Shown in pieces: positions 8,833 to 16,378 of a stretch of 22,189 nucleotides of DNA; position 1 is the first letter of the stretch, and every line of letters begins with the position of its first letter. This DNA is from a virus, in the IMG/VR virus record IMGVR_UViG_3300030333_006447, positions 1 to 22,189 of that record. The stretch is one strand, 5' to 3'. The notes under the pieces were generated by a model, which did no database searches, was not told where the DNA came from, and saw only the letters and a list, made by a program, of their open reading frames with translations. The translations under genes and the position numbers were made by a program.

Positions 8833-9197
8833 TGGCTTCAGGATTTCATTTAACGGCTTTTGACAATGTGGTTGCAGGAGGAACAGGAGTTTATGTAGAT
8901 AGTTGGGAAGGTGGGTATTTAAAAACTCCTCTACCAGTTGATGCAAATGATTATATAATTACAGTTATTTGCCCTACTGGATGTACTGCTACAGTAGAAC
9001 TTTGGCATTCTCCAAATGGAGTAGATTGGGCACAAGCTACAGATAGTAATGGAGATGCAATCTCTTTTGAATGTCCAGGAGGAGAATGTACTTGTAAGGT
9101 ATTAACAGTTTCTCTTTTACAATATGTTAAAATAAAATTAGGTAATGCGGCAAGTCCAGCAGCATGTACTGTAAAAATACATTATACAACTTTTTAA
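8832..9197 (+). CDS. Small Cys-containing virion protein of the HSPDG module family
   Basis: Function unknown; 121 residues, mostly predicted beta strand. MASGF at the start resembles MSSGF of the preceding protein. VELWHSPNGVDW (55-66) corresponds to LEHSPD and VEHSPDGVTF in its neighbours, and YVKIKL (98-103) plus TVKIHY (113-118) match the last strands of the 85-aa protein (PKIKII, ATIHYR). Six cysteines are present (47, 51, 81, 86, 88, 112), in CPTGC and CPGGECTC clusters; the 85-aa relative has none. They might bind a metal or form disulfides. The ATG overlaps the upstream stop by one base, so translation is probably coupled. Likely a head-decoration, tail or fibre-associated protein judging from neighbours. 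Confidence 0.78.
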   Translation: MASGFHLTAFDNVVAGGTGVYVDSWEGGYLKTPLPVDANDYIITVICPTGCTATVELWHSPNGVDWAQATDSNGDAISFECPGGECTCKVLTVSLLQYVKIKLGNAASPAACTVKIHYTTF

Positions 9198-9207
9198 GGA
9201 GTAATAT

Positions 9208-9465
9208 ATGATAGCAAGTCAAAGTAAAGTATTAGAGCAAAATGAGATTTTTGAATTACCTCCTTATGCTGATTCAATTTTGTTAGTAGGTACTGGAGTT
9301 ACTGTAGAGCATTCTCCAGATGGAGTTACTTTTTATGGAGCAAATACTTCTGGGATAACAGGCTCATCTACTTTGTTTAAAATAAGCGATGCTGTTATTT
9401 TTCCTAAAATAAAAATAATATCTAGTGGAGGAGCTACAATTCACTATAGAGTGAGTAAGAGGTAG
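9208..9465 (+). CDS. Minimal HSPDG-module virion protein
   Basis: An 85-residue, all-beta-looking protein of unknown function and the shortest complete example of the module seen here. IFELPPYADSILLV (14-27) aligns with VVVLPPDSEDVILV in the LamG protein; VEHSPDGVTF (33-42) and GATIHYRVSKR (75-85) align with that protein's two ends. It has no signal peptide or membrane segment. GGAG at 9198-9201 serves as ribosome site, and the tail-fibre gene starts two bases after its stop. The alternation of hydrophobic strands suggests a small beta sandwich that could cap or decorate a virion surface or join fibre to particle. Sure that it is a gene and a relative of its neighbours; not sure what it does. 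Confidence 0.8.
   Translation: MIASQSKVLEQNEIFELPPYADSILLVGTGVTVEHSPDGVTFYGANTSGITGSSTLFKISDAVIFPKIKIISSGGATIHYRVSKR
9310..9322 (+). repeat. HSPD DNA repeat (copy in the 85-aa gene)
   Basis: CATTCTCCAGATG, identical to 6316-6328 in the LamG gene and in the same frame. Confidence 0.75.
9437..9450 (+). repeat. IHYR DNA repeat (copy in the 85-aa gene)
   Basis: CAATTCACTATAGA, identical to 8804-8817 at the end of the LamG gene and in the same frame. Confidence 0.75.
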
Positions 9466-9467
9466 AT

Positions 9468-11627
9468 ATGTCAGATGTAAAAAATTATAAAAAATTTAGA
9501 GGCGGTATTCGGCTAGAAACCCAAGGTTCTGATCCTGATACAAATTTAGAAGAAGGTGCTATTGTATATAATAGTACTGAAAAATCTTTAAAAGTCCATA
9601 ATGGATCTGGTTTTGCAGCAGTTGGAGGAGGAGCTGGAGGAAGTCTTGATACTTTTCACACGGAAGACTTTACAACCTTACAAACTAGTAGTATTAATGA
9701 AACTTCGGGTAAATACTCATTAGAAATTCTTAATGCTGGGATAAGTAAAAAAACTCTTAAAGTTACAATTGATAATTCCTGTACTACAGGTGATAAAATT
9801 GTATTTCCAGTAATTGACTTGAATGCAAGACAAAAAGGACAAACTTGCAGCATTTCTTTTTATTACTACACGGAAGATGAGGGAGGCGGGACTCCTTATG
9901 ATGAAAAAATAGATGTGATTGTAGCTACTGATAGTGGGCTTACAAATCCAATATTGGTTTCAAGTTTAAAAGATAGTAGTTCTATAAAAAAGTTTGTAGA
10001 CACATTTACCGTTCCTTCTAATGTGAACAATTTATATTATGGATTTAAATGTAATGCCACATTACCAAATGGAGTATTTTACATAGATGATATTGAATTT
10101 AGTCAAGATCCATTTGTCCAGGCAGATTTAGGGACAATTACCAGTTGGGAAACATATGAACCTGCTACAACTTCTACATCTGGAGGTTCAGGAGCACTTC
10201 ATGAAGGAAGATGGAGAAGAGTTGGTGATTCAATGGAAGTTGTTTTTGAATTACTTTTAGGTAATAGTGGTGTGGGAAGTGATCCAGCAGTAGTAGGGCT
10301 TCCTACAAGTGTTGCTTCCAGTCCATGGAAAAATGATTATGAAGTTGATCCTATTTTAACACCTTCTAAAAAAAGAATAATTGGAAAATTTTGGATTGCT
10401 CAGGGGGATAATGCTAATTTGGCAGGAGTTGAAGGAGTAACTACAGAAAGCAACGCAACACATTCACATACTATAACAAGAAATTATGTAATTACATTTA
10501 ATAGTGCTTATCCTGGATTTGTTCAATTAGCAGATCAGTCTGTGGGTGGAGGAAGCCCAAATACAGAATTAGAAATATGTAATTGGGATAGTTTTGAAGG
10601 AAACCTTGGTCCTAGTGATAAGATTTATGGAAAATTTACAGTTCCAATTAAGGGTTGGGGATCAACCAACACTCACATAGTAACCCCAAATGAAAGTGTT
10701 CAACCTGCTATGAGACAAATGGCATCAGGAGGAACCTTAGCTCATCCCCTTACTGCATTCATGTGTTTTACTACTGAAATAACTGATTCAGATGATTTGT
10801 TCTCAGGGACATCTACAGGGTTTCAATCAGATTTGGCTAATGCAACTTATTATACCTGTCCAATGGATGGTGTTTATCAAGTAGATATGGGTATAAAGTT
10901 AGGTTCTGAAGATATTGCTGGAAAAACTCCAGCTTACGCTGTCTATTTAAGAAGATATAATAGTAGTGATGTTCAGCAAGAGGAAATATGTTTAATTGAA
11001 AAAATTGATCTTGGGTCAGGCATTAATGTAACAGTCATAGAAACCGCAGTAAGAAGTTTAAATTGTTCAAAAGGAGATAAGTTAACTTTAAGCTTAATGA
11101 ATAATTGTGGAGCAACTTGTGAAAGAATAACTAATGATCAAAACTGGTTTCATGTAACAAAAATACACCATAAACCCCAGCTTAGTGCAATTCCATATAC
11201 AAAATGGCAAAGAAAACATTTGGCTCAAGATGTTACAACTGAAGCTTTGCTCCATAACACAACAGGTAATGGAGATTTTATATTTCAATATTTAACTGAA
11301 GGTACATACAGATTAAGCGGGCAATTTAAAATACGGAATGATGCAAACTCGGGAGGTCAAGGTGCTTCCTTTATAGAAATTAAAAAAGGACCGTCTGTAA
11401 ATTTATTTGTTGTAAAAACTTCAATTGAGGGGGGAGAAGCTTCAACCTATTCATTTAATGAAATCTTTACATTGACTGCTGCTGACATTGCTGCAGGAAG
11501 AAATAGTGTGCAATTTGAAACTAAAGACATGCGTACATCAACTGATGACATACTTTACTTAGGAGATCAAAACACATTTTGTATTTTAGAAAAACTATCA
11601 ATGCATGAAGAAGTAGAAATTTGGTAA
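9468..11627 (+). CDS. Multidomain tail fibre with tandem C1q-like tips
   Basis: A probable receptor-binding fibre of 719 residues. Visible parts in order: an N-terminal phage-fibre motif (GGIRLETQG, then EEGAIVYNSTEKSLKVHNGSGF, about 12-49); a Gly linker (52-59); a carbohydrate-binding-module-like beta sandwich (about 66-212, ending VFYIDDIEF); a second beta domain opening with EGRWRRVGDSMEVVFEL (246-262) and holding THSHTI (331-336); and two jelly-roll units of C1q/TNF style, with DGVYQVDMGIKL (467-478) ending FHVTKI (561-566), and EGTYRLSGQFKI (611-622) ending TFCILEKL (703-710). The two last units look like internal duplicates. GTGGTA-type glycine and Thr/Ser richness fits surface exposure. 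Domain names come from pattern recognition and are less certain than the fibre call. Confidence 0.8.
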   Translation: MSDVKNYKKFRGGIRLETQGSDPDTNLEEGAIVYNSTEKSLKVHNGSGFAAVGGGAGGSLDTFHTEDFTTLQTSSINETSGKYSLEILNAGISKKTLKVTIDNSCTTGDKIVFPVIDLNARQKGQTCSISFYYYTEDEGGGTPYDEKIDVIVATDSGLTNPILVSSLKDSSSIKKFVDTFTVPSNVNNLYYGFKCNATLPNGVFYIDDIEFSQDPFVQADLGTITSWETYEPATTSTSGGSGALHEGRWRRVGDSMEVVFELLLGNSGVGSDPAVVGLPTSVASSPWKNDYEVDPILTPSKKRIIGKFWIAQGDNANLAGVEGVTTESNATHSHTITRNYVITFNSAYPGFVQLADQSVGGGSPNTELEICNWDSFEGNLGPSDKIYGKFTVPIKGWGSTNTHIVTPNESVQPAMRQMASGGTLAHPLTAFMCFTTEITDSDDLFSGTSTGFQSDLANATYYTCPMDGVYQVDMGIKLGSEDIAGKTPAYAVYLRRYNSSDVQQEEICLIEKIDLGSGINVTVIETAVRSLNCSKGDKLTLSLMNNCGATCERITNDQNWFHVTKIHHKPQLSAIPYTKWQRKHLAQDVTTEALLHNTTGNGDFIFQYLTEGTYRLSGQFKIRNDANSGGQGASFIEIKKGPSVNLFVVKTSIEGGEASTYSFNEIFTLTAADIAAGRNSVQFETKDMRTSTDDILYLGDQNTFCILEKLSMHEEVEIW

Positions 11628-11640
11628 TAGGAGATAAATA

Positions 11641-12324
11641 ATGGCAAATACAATTGATTTAACAGGGGATTTACCACTCGTCGTTCCGGTTAAAGGAGCA
11701 ACCAATTGGGACGAGGATATGAAAAATAAAACCTTTCAAAAGATTGCAGATCATGACCATACTGCAGGAAAGGGTAGTCAAATAGATACTGCAGCTTTAA
11801 AGGATAATGCAGTAACTAATGCGAAAATGGCAGATAATGCTGTAGATACTGCTGAAATAGTTGATAGTGCTGTAACCGAAATTAAACTAAATACTAATGC
11901 TGTAACAACCGCAAAAATTAAAGATTCTACTGGGGCTAGTGATGGGGTAACTACTGCAAAATTAGCAACTAATGCAGTAACTGAAGCAAAAATTGCAGAT
12001 AATGCTATTCAAATAGAACATAAAAAAACATACGGACCTACTACATTAGCTGATGATGGGGCAGGAATAACTCCTTCAGGTAATAGTGATTTAGTTGTAG
12101 ATTTTGAAAACACAGTAGAAGCTTTTCATTTAAAATATAAACTTAAAAGAGGGTCTACTTATCAAATTGGAGATTTAGAAGGAGTAGTTGGTTCTACTTT
12201 AATAGATAGTTTTGTAGGTACAGATTTAGCAGTATTTAGTTGGGATACTGGAGACACTACTAAATTACTTGTTAATGGAAATGCTTCTGATGTATTAACC
12301 TATAGTATAGAATTTTTGGAGTAA
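11641..12324 (+). CDS. Short tail fibre/stalk with decapeptide repeats and HxH motif
   Basis: A 227-residue likely trimeric fibre component. The N-terminus (VPVKGATNWDEDMKNKTFQKI, then HDHTAGKGSQI at 38-48) is a recurrent phage-fibre opening; the H38-x-H40 pair resembles metal-binding HxH sites of trimeric fibres. Residues 53-127 hold seven units of about ten residues with the pattern [LIM]-x-D-N-A-V-T-x-A-K, one enlarged by five residues, as expected for a thin stalk. The last 95 residues form a beta-rich head (LAVFSWDTGDTTKLLVNG). The ribosome site AGGAGA lies 8-13 bases upstream. Next to the large fibre, it may attach it to the tail or form a separate fibre. Confidence 0.8.
   Translation: MANTIDLTGDLPLVVPVKGATNWDEDMKNKTFQKIADHDHTAGKGSQIDTAALKDNAVTNAKMADNAVDTAEIVDSAVTEIKLNTNAVTTAKIKDSTGASDGVTTAKLATNAVTEAKIADNAIQIEHKKTYGPTTLADDGAGITPSGNSDLVVDFENTVEAFHLKYKLKRGSTYQIGDLEGVVGSTLIDSFVGTDLAVFSWDTGDTTKLLVNGNASDVLTYSIEFLE
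11797..12021 (+). repeat. Decapeptide-coding repeat tract of the fibre stalk
   Basis: Seven in-frame units code for variants of L-K-D-N-A-V-T-N-A-K. Six are 30 bases and the fifth (residues 93-107) is 45 bases. The DNA is divergent between units (GCAGTAACT, GCTGTAGAT, GCTGTAACC), so the repeat is kept at protein level rather than being a recent tandem expansion. Confidence 0.8.
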
Positions 12325-12327
12325 AAA

Positions 12328-12990
12328 ATGAGTTATGACTTAAATTTAAATATGGATAAAGATTTTGGTTTTCCCGAGCAAGAAAATATACAAATTCCTT
12401 TAAGGCGAGCTGTTAAAAAGAAGCAGATTCAAAAAGCTAAATCTCAAATTGATCCTCAAAGATATGCTTCTGCTAAATTTAATTTAGAAAATCAAAAAAC
12501 ATTTCTTGAGAAAGGAGGAAAATATACTCCAGGAGAAATAGCAGAAATGGAAAGATATGCTGCACTTAAGGCAAAAGAAAGTGGAATGGAGACTTTAAAA
12601 GGAGGCGAGGTTGCAGAAGGAGTTGGAGAAGCTAAAATTAGAGCAGCAAGAGATCCGAAAGTGGGAAAAAGTAGTGATTTAAGTGGTGGATCTAAAGCGG
12701 CTGGATTAGCTAATTTAGGATTACAAATGTCAGGAATGAAAACAGATAGTGCCGCTGGAGGTGGAATTTCTGGAGGTCTACAAGCTGCCGCCATGACAGG
12801 AAACCCATACATTATAGCAGGAGCCGCGGTTTTGGGTGCAATCCAAGGTGAAGCACAGAGAAAAGCAAAAAATAAACAATTAGAGGCTCAAGCTGAATTA
12901 GCTAAAGCACAAGCGCAAAGTACAGCATCGGCACAAAAACAAAAAGCAATGGCACAAATGGGACAAGCATTTCAAGGATATTTTAGTTAG
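12328..12990 (+). CDS. Ala/Gln-rich putative internal virion (ejection) protein
   Basis: A 220-residue protein without a sure family. The N-terminal 120 residues are charged and helical (LRRAVKKKQIQKAKSQ). A Gly/Ala-rich stretch (143-174) includes TGNPYIIAGAAVLGAIQG, a hydrophobic segment able to enter a membrane. The C-terminal 45 residues are an Ala/Gln/Lys helix (EAQAELAKAQAQSTASAQKQ). This build, one weak membrane segment plus an Ala/Gln helix, is what podoviral ejection proteins such as T7 gp14 look like. The ribosome site GGAG lies inside the previous gene, and only three bases separate the two. It sits away from the main ejection block, next to the adaptor. It may alternatively be a tail or neck protein. 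Confidence 0.65.
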   Translation: MSYDLNLNMDKDFGFPEQENIQIPLRRAVKKKQIQKAKSQIDPQRYASAKFNLENQKTFLEKGGKYTPGEIAEMERYAALKAKESGMETLKGGEVAEGVGEAKIRAARDPKVGKSSDLSGGSKAAGLANLGLQMSGMKTDSAAGGGISGGLQAAAMTGNPYIIAGAAVLGAIQGEAQRKAKNKQLEAQAELAKAQAQSTASAQKQKAMAQMGQAFQGYFS

Positions 12991-12998
12991 GAGAAATA

Positions 12999-13928
12999 AT
13001 GCGTAATTTAGAGCATATAATTAGTCAAGTAAGAAAACAAACAGAAAATGAAGATGTTTCTGATTTTGTTGGTATACAAGATTCAGAATTTATTCAATAT
13101 TTAAATGATGCTCAACATAGGCTTCAAGGCTTAATTTTAGGTGTTCATCCTAAAGTATTTTTAGCAGAAGACATACAAGACGTAGTAAGTGGTCAAGAAA
13201 GTTATACATTACCTTCAGACACTTATTTAGATAATAAAGTACATAATGTAGAATATTCCTCAACAGGGGCTGAAGATGATTATTATTCTTTAGAAGAAGC
13301 TACATTAAAGAAAAGAAATCCAGGTGTTGACGGATCTCCTTCGCATTACATTAGAATGTCAGGAAAAATATTATTATCTCCTCAACCAACTGGAAGTGGA
13401 AAAATTAGAATTACATATGCCCAAAGGGTAAGAGAATTAGATATTAGATTAGCTAAAGTAAAAACGGCAGCGACGGTATCAAGCTCAGGAACTTGGACAA
13501 TAGAATTAGATAATGCAAATTTAACAACAAATTTATCTTCTTTGAGTCAACATGATTATGCATGTGTAGTAGATAAAGAGGGTAAATCTATAGTTAAAAA
13601 TATACCAATAGTAAGCACTATTTCAACATTAATGACATTAGATGCGCACACAGTAGGTATAGACGATAGTTCAATATTAGCTAATCATTATATAGTAGGT
13701 GGAAAAGATACTACAACACATGGCGATTTACCGCGAAGTGTAGAAAGATATTTGATTGCATACTGTGCATGGAAAATACTTAAAAGAGATAGTTCGGTAG
13801 ATTCAGCAGAAGCGCAAACTGAGTTACAAGGAATTGCGCAAGAAATAGTAAATAGTTATGCTTTAATTAGCGATGATGTTCAATATGTACCTCAACTAAC
13901 TAGTTGGGATGATTGGAGTATGGTTTAA
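12999..13928 (+). CDS. Head-tail adaptor protein
   Basis: A likely ring protein binding under the portal and holding the nozzle, 309 residues. The N-terminal helices contain IQDSEFIQYLNDAQHRLQ (26-43), the typical opening of podoviral adaptors (P22 gp4 / T7 gp11 / phage SU10 adaptor type), followed by the beta hairpin SGQESYTLPSD (64-74). Then comes a beta region with KILLSPQPTGSGKIRITYAQ (about 123-142) and a helical C-terminus (DLPRSVERYLIAYCAWKIL, then AEAQTELQGIAQEI) matching the same family. At about 150-235 an extra beta part (TVSSSGTWTIELDN...) is present. The gene directly before the nozzle fits. TAG of the previous gene is part of its TAGGAG ribosome site. Good confidence on role, less on the exact family. 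Confidence 0.8.
   Translation: MRNLEHIISQVRKQTENEDVSDFVGIQDSEFIQYLNDAQHRLQGLILGVHPKVFLAEDIQDVVSGQESYTLPSDTYLDNKVHNVEYSSTGAEDDYYSLEEATLKKRNPGVDGSPSHYIRMSGKILLSPQPTGSGKIRITYAQRVRELDIRLAKVKTAATVSSSGTWTIELDNANLTTNLSSLSQHDYACVVDKEGKSIVKNIPIVSTISTLMTLDAHTVGIDDSSILANHYIVGGKDTTTHGDLPRSVERYLIAYCAWKILKRDSSVDSAEAQTELQGIAQEIVNSYALISDDVQYVPQLTSWDDWSMV
13915..13918 (+). promoter_or_regulatory. Ribosome site that sets the nozzle start at 13928
   Basis: GGAG here lies nine bases before the ATG at 13928, which overlaps the adaptor TAA by one base, the same coupling used by other genes of the cluster. A TTG at 13913 in the same frame would overlap this site and has no ribosome site of its own. Confidence 0.7.
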
Positions 13929-16378
13929 TGGCTATAGATCATAGATTACAAAAATTATTTGGTAATTTTAAAGGCTTAGACAAACGAAGCTCTGATTTAA
14001 ATAGGGATTCTGAATTTGCTACAGAAATTAAAAATGCTGTATACAGAAGTTCTGGAGCAATAAGTAAAAGAAAGGGTTATCACGGTATTGCAGGAAATAA
14101 AGAAGGTGGTCACGGTCTAGTATCTTATAAGAATGTAAATTCTACTACAGGAGCTATCACAGAAGAATTAATTTGTGTAGATAGTGGTGGTTTAAAAAAA
14201 TTAGATACTTCTAAATTTTTAAATATAACTTTTGAGAAAGGCGAATGTTCTATAGATCCTACTACTCACACTACTAAAAGTGCATGTGAGGGAGCAGGGG
14301 GAACTTGGAGTCCATCTAATGCTTGGTATACAATGTATTTAGATCCAACCTTAAAAACATTTCAATTTAAAGTACTTTTAGACGGAGTATATGTTTTAGA
14401 AAAAGATTTAGGTACTGGATTTGAAAGTAGTCCTTATGATTTAGAAACATTAAAGGATGAAATAGATAATATGTCAAATTTTACTGCTACTTTAGATAGT
14501 AGTTTAAATAGTTTGCCAGCAGCTTTTTTAGAACCAGTAGGTTTAACCGAAATTACTAATATAAATTTAAAATATAATAAATGGTCAGATATACCTAAGG
14601 GAGATACAGATGCTAATTATTTTTCTGCGTATGCTGGTACATGTTCTGTAAATCCTACTACTCATACTAATCAAGCTGCTTGTGAAGGTGCTGGAGGAGA
14701 TTGGACAAATAATTCTTTAGGAGATGTAGAATTAGAAAATGCATCTTTTGCCCAATTAAATAATGTCTTATATATAAGTAATGGATATGATGAGTTAATA
14801 AAATACGATGGTTCTAAATATTATAGAGCTGGATTACCAAAACCTCCTACACCTACCTGTGCTAATCAAGGGTTAGGGTCTTATGCGTCAACTTTAGCTA
14901 CTTACAAAATAGAGTTTGAATTTAAAGATGCAAAAAATAATACAATTAGAAGTGATATTTCTGAAAAAGTAGCTTTTACTCCTAGTGGTAGTGGATTATC
15001 TACTCGAATAAGTTGGACATTGCCTGCAGGTTTTTATACTTCTTCTTCAAATTTTAAAACTAATATTTATAAAAAAGGAAGTTCTGATATTTATTATAAA
15101 ATAGATTCTGTTTCTACTGGGGCATTATTTTTTGATGATACTACTGGTGCACCTTCTGGAAGTGCTCTTAATGATTCTTATTCAACTCCATTAAAAAAAC
15201 ATAGTTTACCCCCAAAAGGTAAATATATTACAACATTTCAAGATTGCTTAGTTATTGCTGGACAACGAGAAAATGTTAATAATGTACAGTATTCTTTACC
15301 ATATAATGCAGCATCTTTAGAAATAGGTAGCGAATATTTTCCAGATGACGATAATGCAGCAATTGTTGAATCTTCATTTGGTGATAAAATAACGTCAATT
15401 GCACCATTAAAAGATGTTTTATATATTTTTCATGAAAATAGTATACATACTTTATCTGGAGATATTAAAGCATTATCTGGGGTTTCATACAAAATTGACC
15501 TATTAACCACAGAAGGTGGTATTGGGTGTAAAGCACATGCTACTGTTCAAGAATATAAAAGTAACTTATTCTTTTTATCCGAAAATGGTATTTATTCAAT
15601 TAATAATAGTAGTGGTTATCCTGAAGAAATTAGCGCCCCAATCCAACCCGAATTTAAAAAATTAAACTCATATACTAAACAAAAATCTTTGTCATTTAAC
15701 TGGGTTAAAGAAAATGTAATGTTATTTGCTATTCCATTAGAAATAAGTAATGGCACTGCATTAGCTACTTCAAGTGCAAAAATATTTGCTTACGATACAA
15801 ATAAAAATGCTTGGTTAGAATGGAATAATATTGAATGTTCTGGTGGAATTGCTTTATTAGATAATAAGGTATATTTTTCTACAAGATCTGCACATTCTTC
15901 AGCTAACCTTATAGAATCTCAATTATACATAATGCAAGATACAGGTTCTACCTATGATTATACAGATCATGCATCCCCAATAAATTTTGTTTATAAGACT
16001 AATTGGGAATCTTTAGGTGAACCAACCGTACCTAAAAAGTTTTTAAGATTAAAAATGTATGCAATGGATAGTGATGAAACTTTTGAATCATCTTCATTTA
16101 TTTTAGATGTTAAAGTACAGCGAAATTATGTAAGAGATGATATTGGTACTATAAGTATGGATTTTGCAGGCATTTCTGGTGGAGGCTGGGGTGTTGCACA
16201 ATGGGGATCATCTTCTTGGGGTTCCAGTGTATTACAAGGTTTAAAAACAAAATTGCCTTCGGGAAAAACGCGATCTTTGCTTTTAAACTTTGAAAATAAG
16301 ACTATAAATGAGAACGTATTAATAAGTGGTTATGAATTAGAAATAGCTACTCCATATAGATTGGAGATTAAAGAATGA
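13928..16378 (+). CDS. Tail nozzle / tail tube protein B-like
   Basis: A likely hexameric nozzle at the end of the short tail (P22 gp10, T7 gp12 and SU10 nozzle role), 816 residues from the ATG at 13928. Support: it follows the adaptor; it opens RSSDLNRDSEFATEIKNAVYRSSGAISKRKGYHGI, where nozzle proteins carry a similar 'genes-and-grid' start (residues about 18-50); and it has propeller-like strands such as SFGDKITSIAPLKDVLYIF and ENSIHTLSGD (near bases 15375-15460) and NGIYSINNSSGYPEEIS. C-terminal beta parts are Gly/Trp rich (GGGWGVAQWGSSSWG). Two 23-residue Cys motifs (14240-14308 and 14636-14704) sit in the first third. The ATGA overlap with the next gene implies coupled translation. The alternative TTG start at 13913 would add five residues. 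Confidence 0.8.
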   Translation: MAIDHRLQKLFGNFKGLDKRSSDLNRDSEFATEIKNAVYRSSGAISKRKGYHGIAGNKEGGHGLVSYKNVNSTTGAITEELICVDSGGLKKLDTSKFLNITFEKGECSIDPTTHTTKSACEGAGGTWSPSNAWYTMYLDPTLKTFQFKVLLDGVYVLEKDLGTGFESSPYDLETLKDEIDNMSNFTATLDSSLNSLPAAFLEPVGLTEITNINLKYNKWSDIPKGDTDANYFSAYAGTCSVNPTTHTNQAACEGAGGDWTNNSLGDVELENASFAQLNNVLYISNGYDELIKYDGSKYYRAGLPKPPTPTCANQGLGSYASTLATYKIEFEFKDAKNNTIRSDISEKVAFTPSGSGLSTRISWTLPAGFYTSSSNFKTNIYKKGSSDIYYKIDSVSTGALFFDDTTGAPSGSALNDSYSTPLKKHSLPPKGKYITTFQDCLVIAGQRENVNNVQYSLPYNAASLEIGSEYFPDDDNAAIVESSFGDKITSIAPLKDVLYIFHENSIHTLSGDIKALSGVSYKIDLLTTEGGIGCKAHATVQEYKSNLFFLSENGIYSINNSSGYPEEISAPIQPEFKKLNSYTKQKSLSFNWVKENVMLFAIPLEISNGTALATSSAKIFAYDTNKNAWLEWNNIECSGGIALLDNKVYFSTRSAHSSANLIESQLYIMQDTGSTYDYTDHASPINFVYKTNWESLGEPTVPKKFLRLKMYAMDSDETFESSSFILDVKVQRNYVRDDIGTISMDFAGISGGGWGVAQWGSSSWGSSVLQGLKTKLPSGKTRSLLLNFENKTINENVLISGYELEIATPYRLEIKE
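14240..14308 (+). repeat. Nozzle Cys motif, copy 1
   Basis: It codes for 23 residues of pattern G-x-C-S-x-x-PTTHT-x-x-x-A-CEGAGG-x-W. The second copy starts 396 bases later. Its two Cys are probably a disulfide or metal pair. Confidence 0.85.
14636..14704 (+). repeat. Nozzle Cys motif, copy 2
   Basis: It has the same 23-residue pattern and length as copy 1, differing at seven residues and mainly at third codon positions in DNA, so it is an internal duplication kept at protein level. Confidence 0.85.

Noticed and set aside
8830-9210. Programmed frameshift joining the LamG, 121-aa and 85-aa genes
   Set aside because: Each gene has its own start signal and stop, and no slippery heptamer was seen at the joints; the shared module explains the similarity better.
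9468-11627. Diversity-generating retroelement target at the fibre tip
   Set aside because: There is no reverse transcriptase and no second copy of the tip sequence in the window, so nothing supports template-driven variation.
11797-12021. CRISPR-like short repeats
   Set aside because: The spacing is 30 bases without distinct spacers, units are in frame and diverged, and they code for a fibre stalk.
12492-12812. 106-aa open frame on the minus strand
   Set aside because: It lies wholly inside the 220-aa + strand gene, has no ribosome site or own spacing, and reads as Pro/Ser/Leu-rich antisense of Gly/Ala codons.
13913-13927. TTG start adding five residues to the nozzle
   Set aside because: The ATG at 13928 has GGAG at the right distance and the TAATG overlap common in this cluster.
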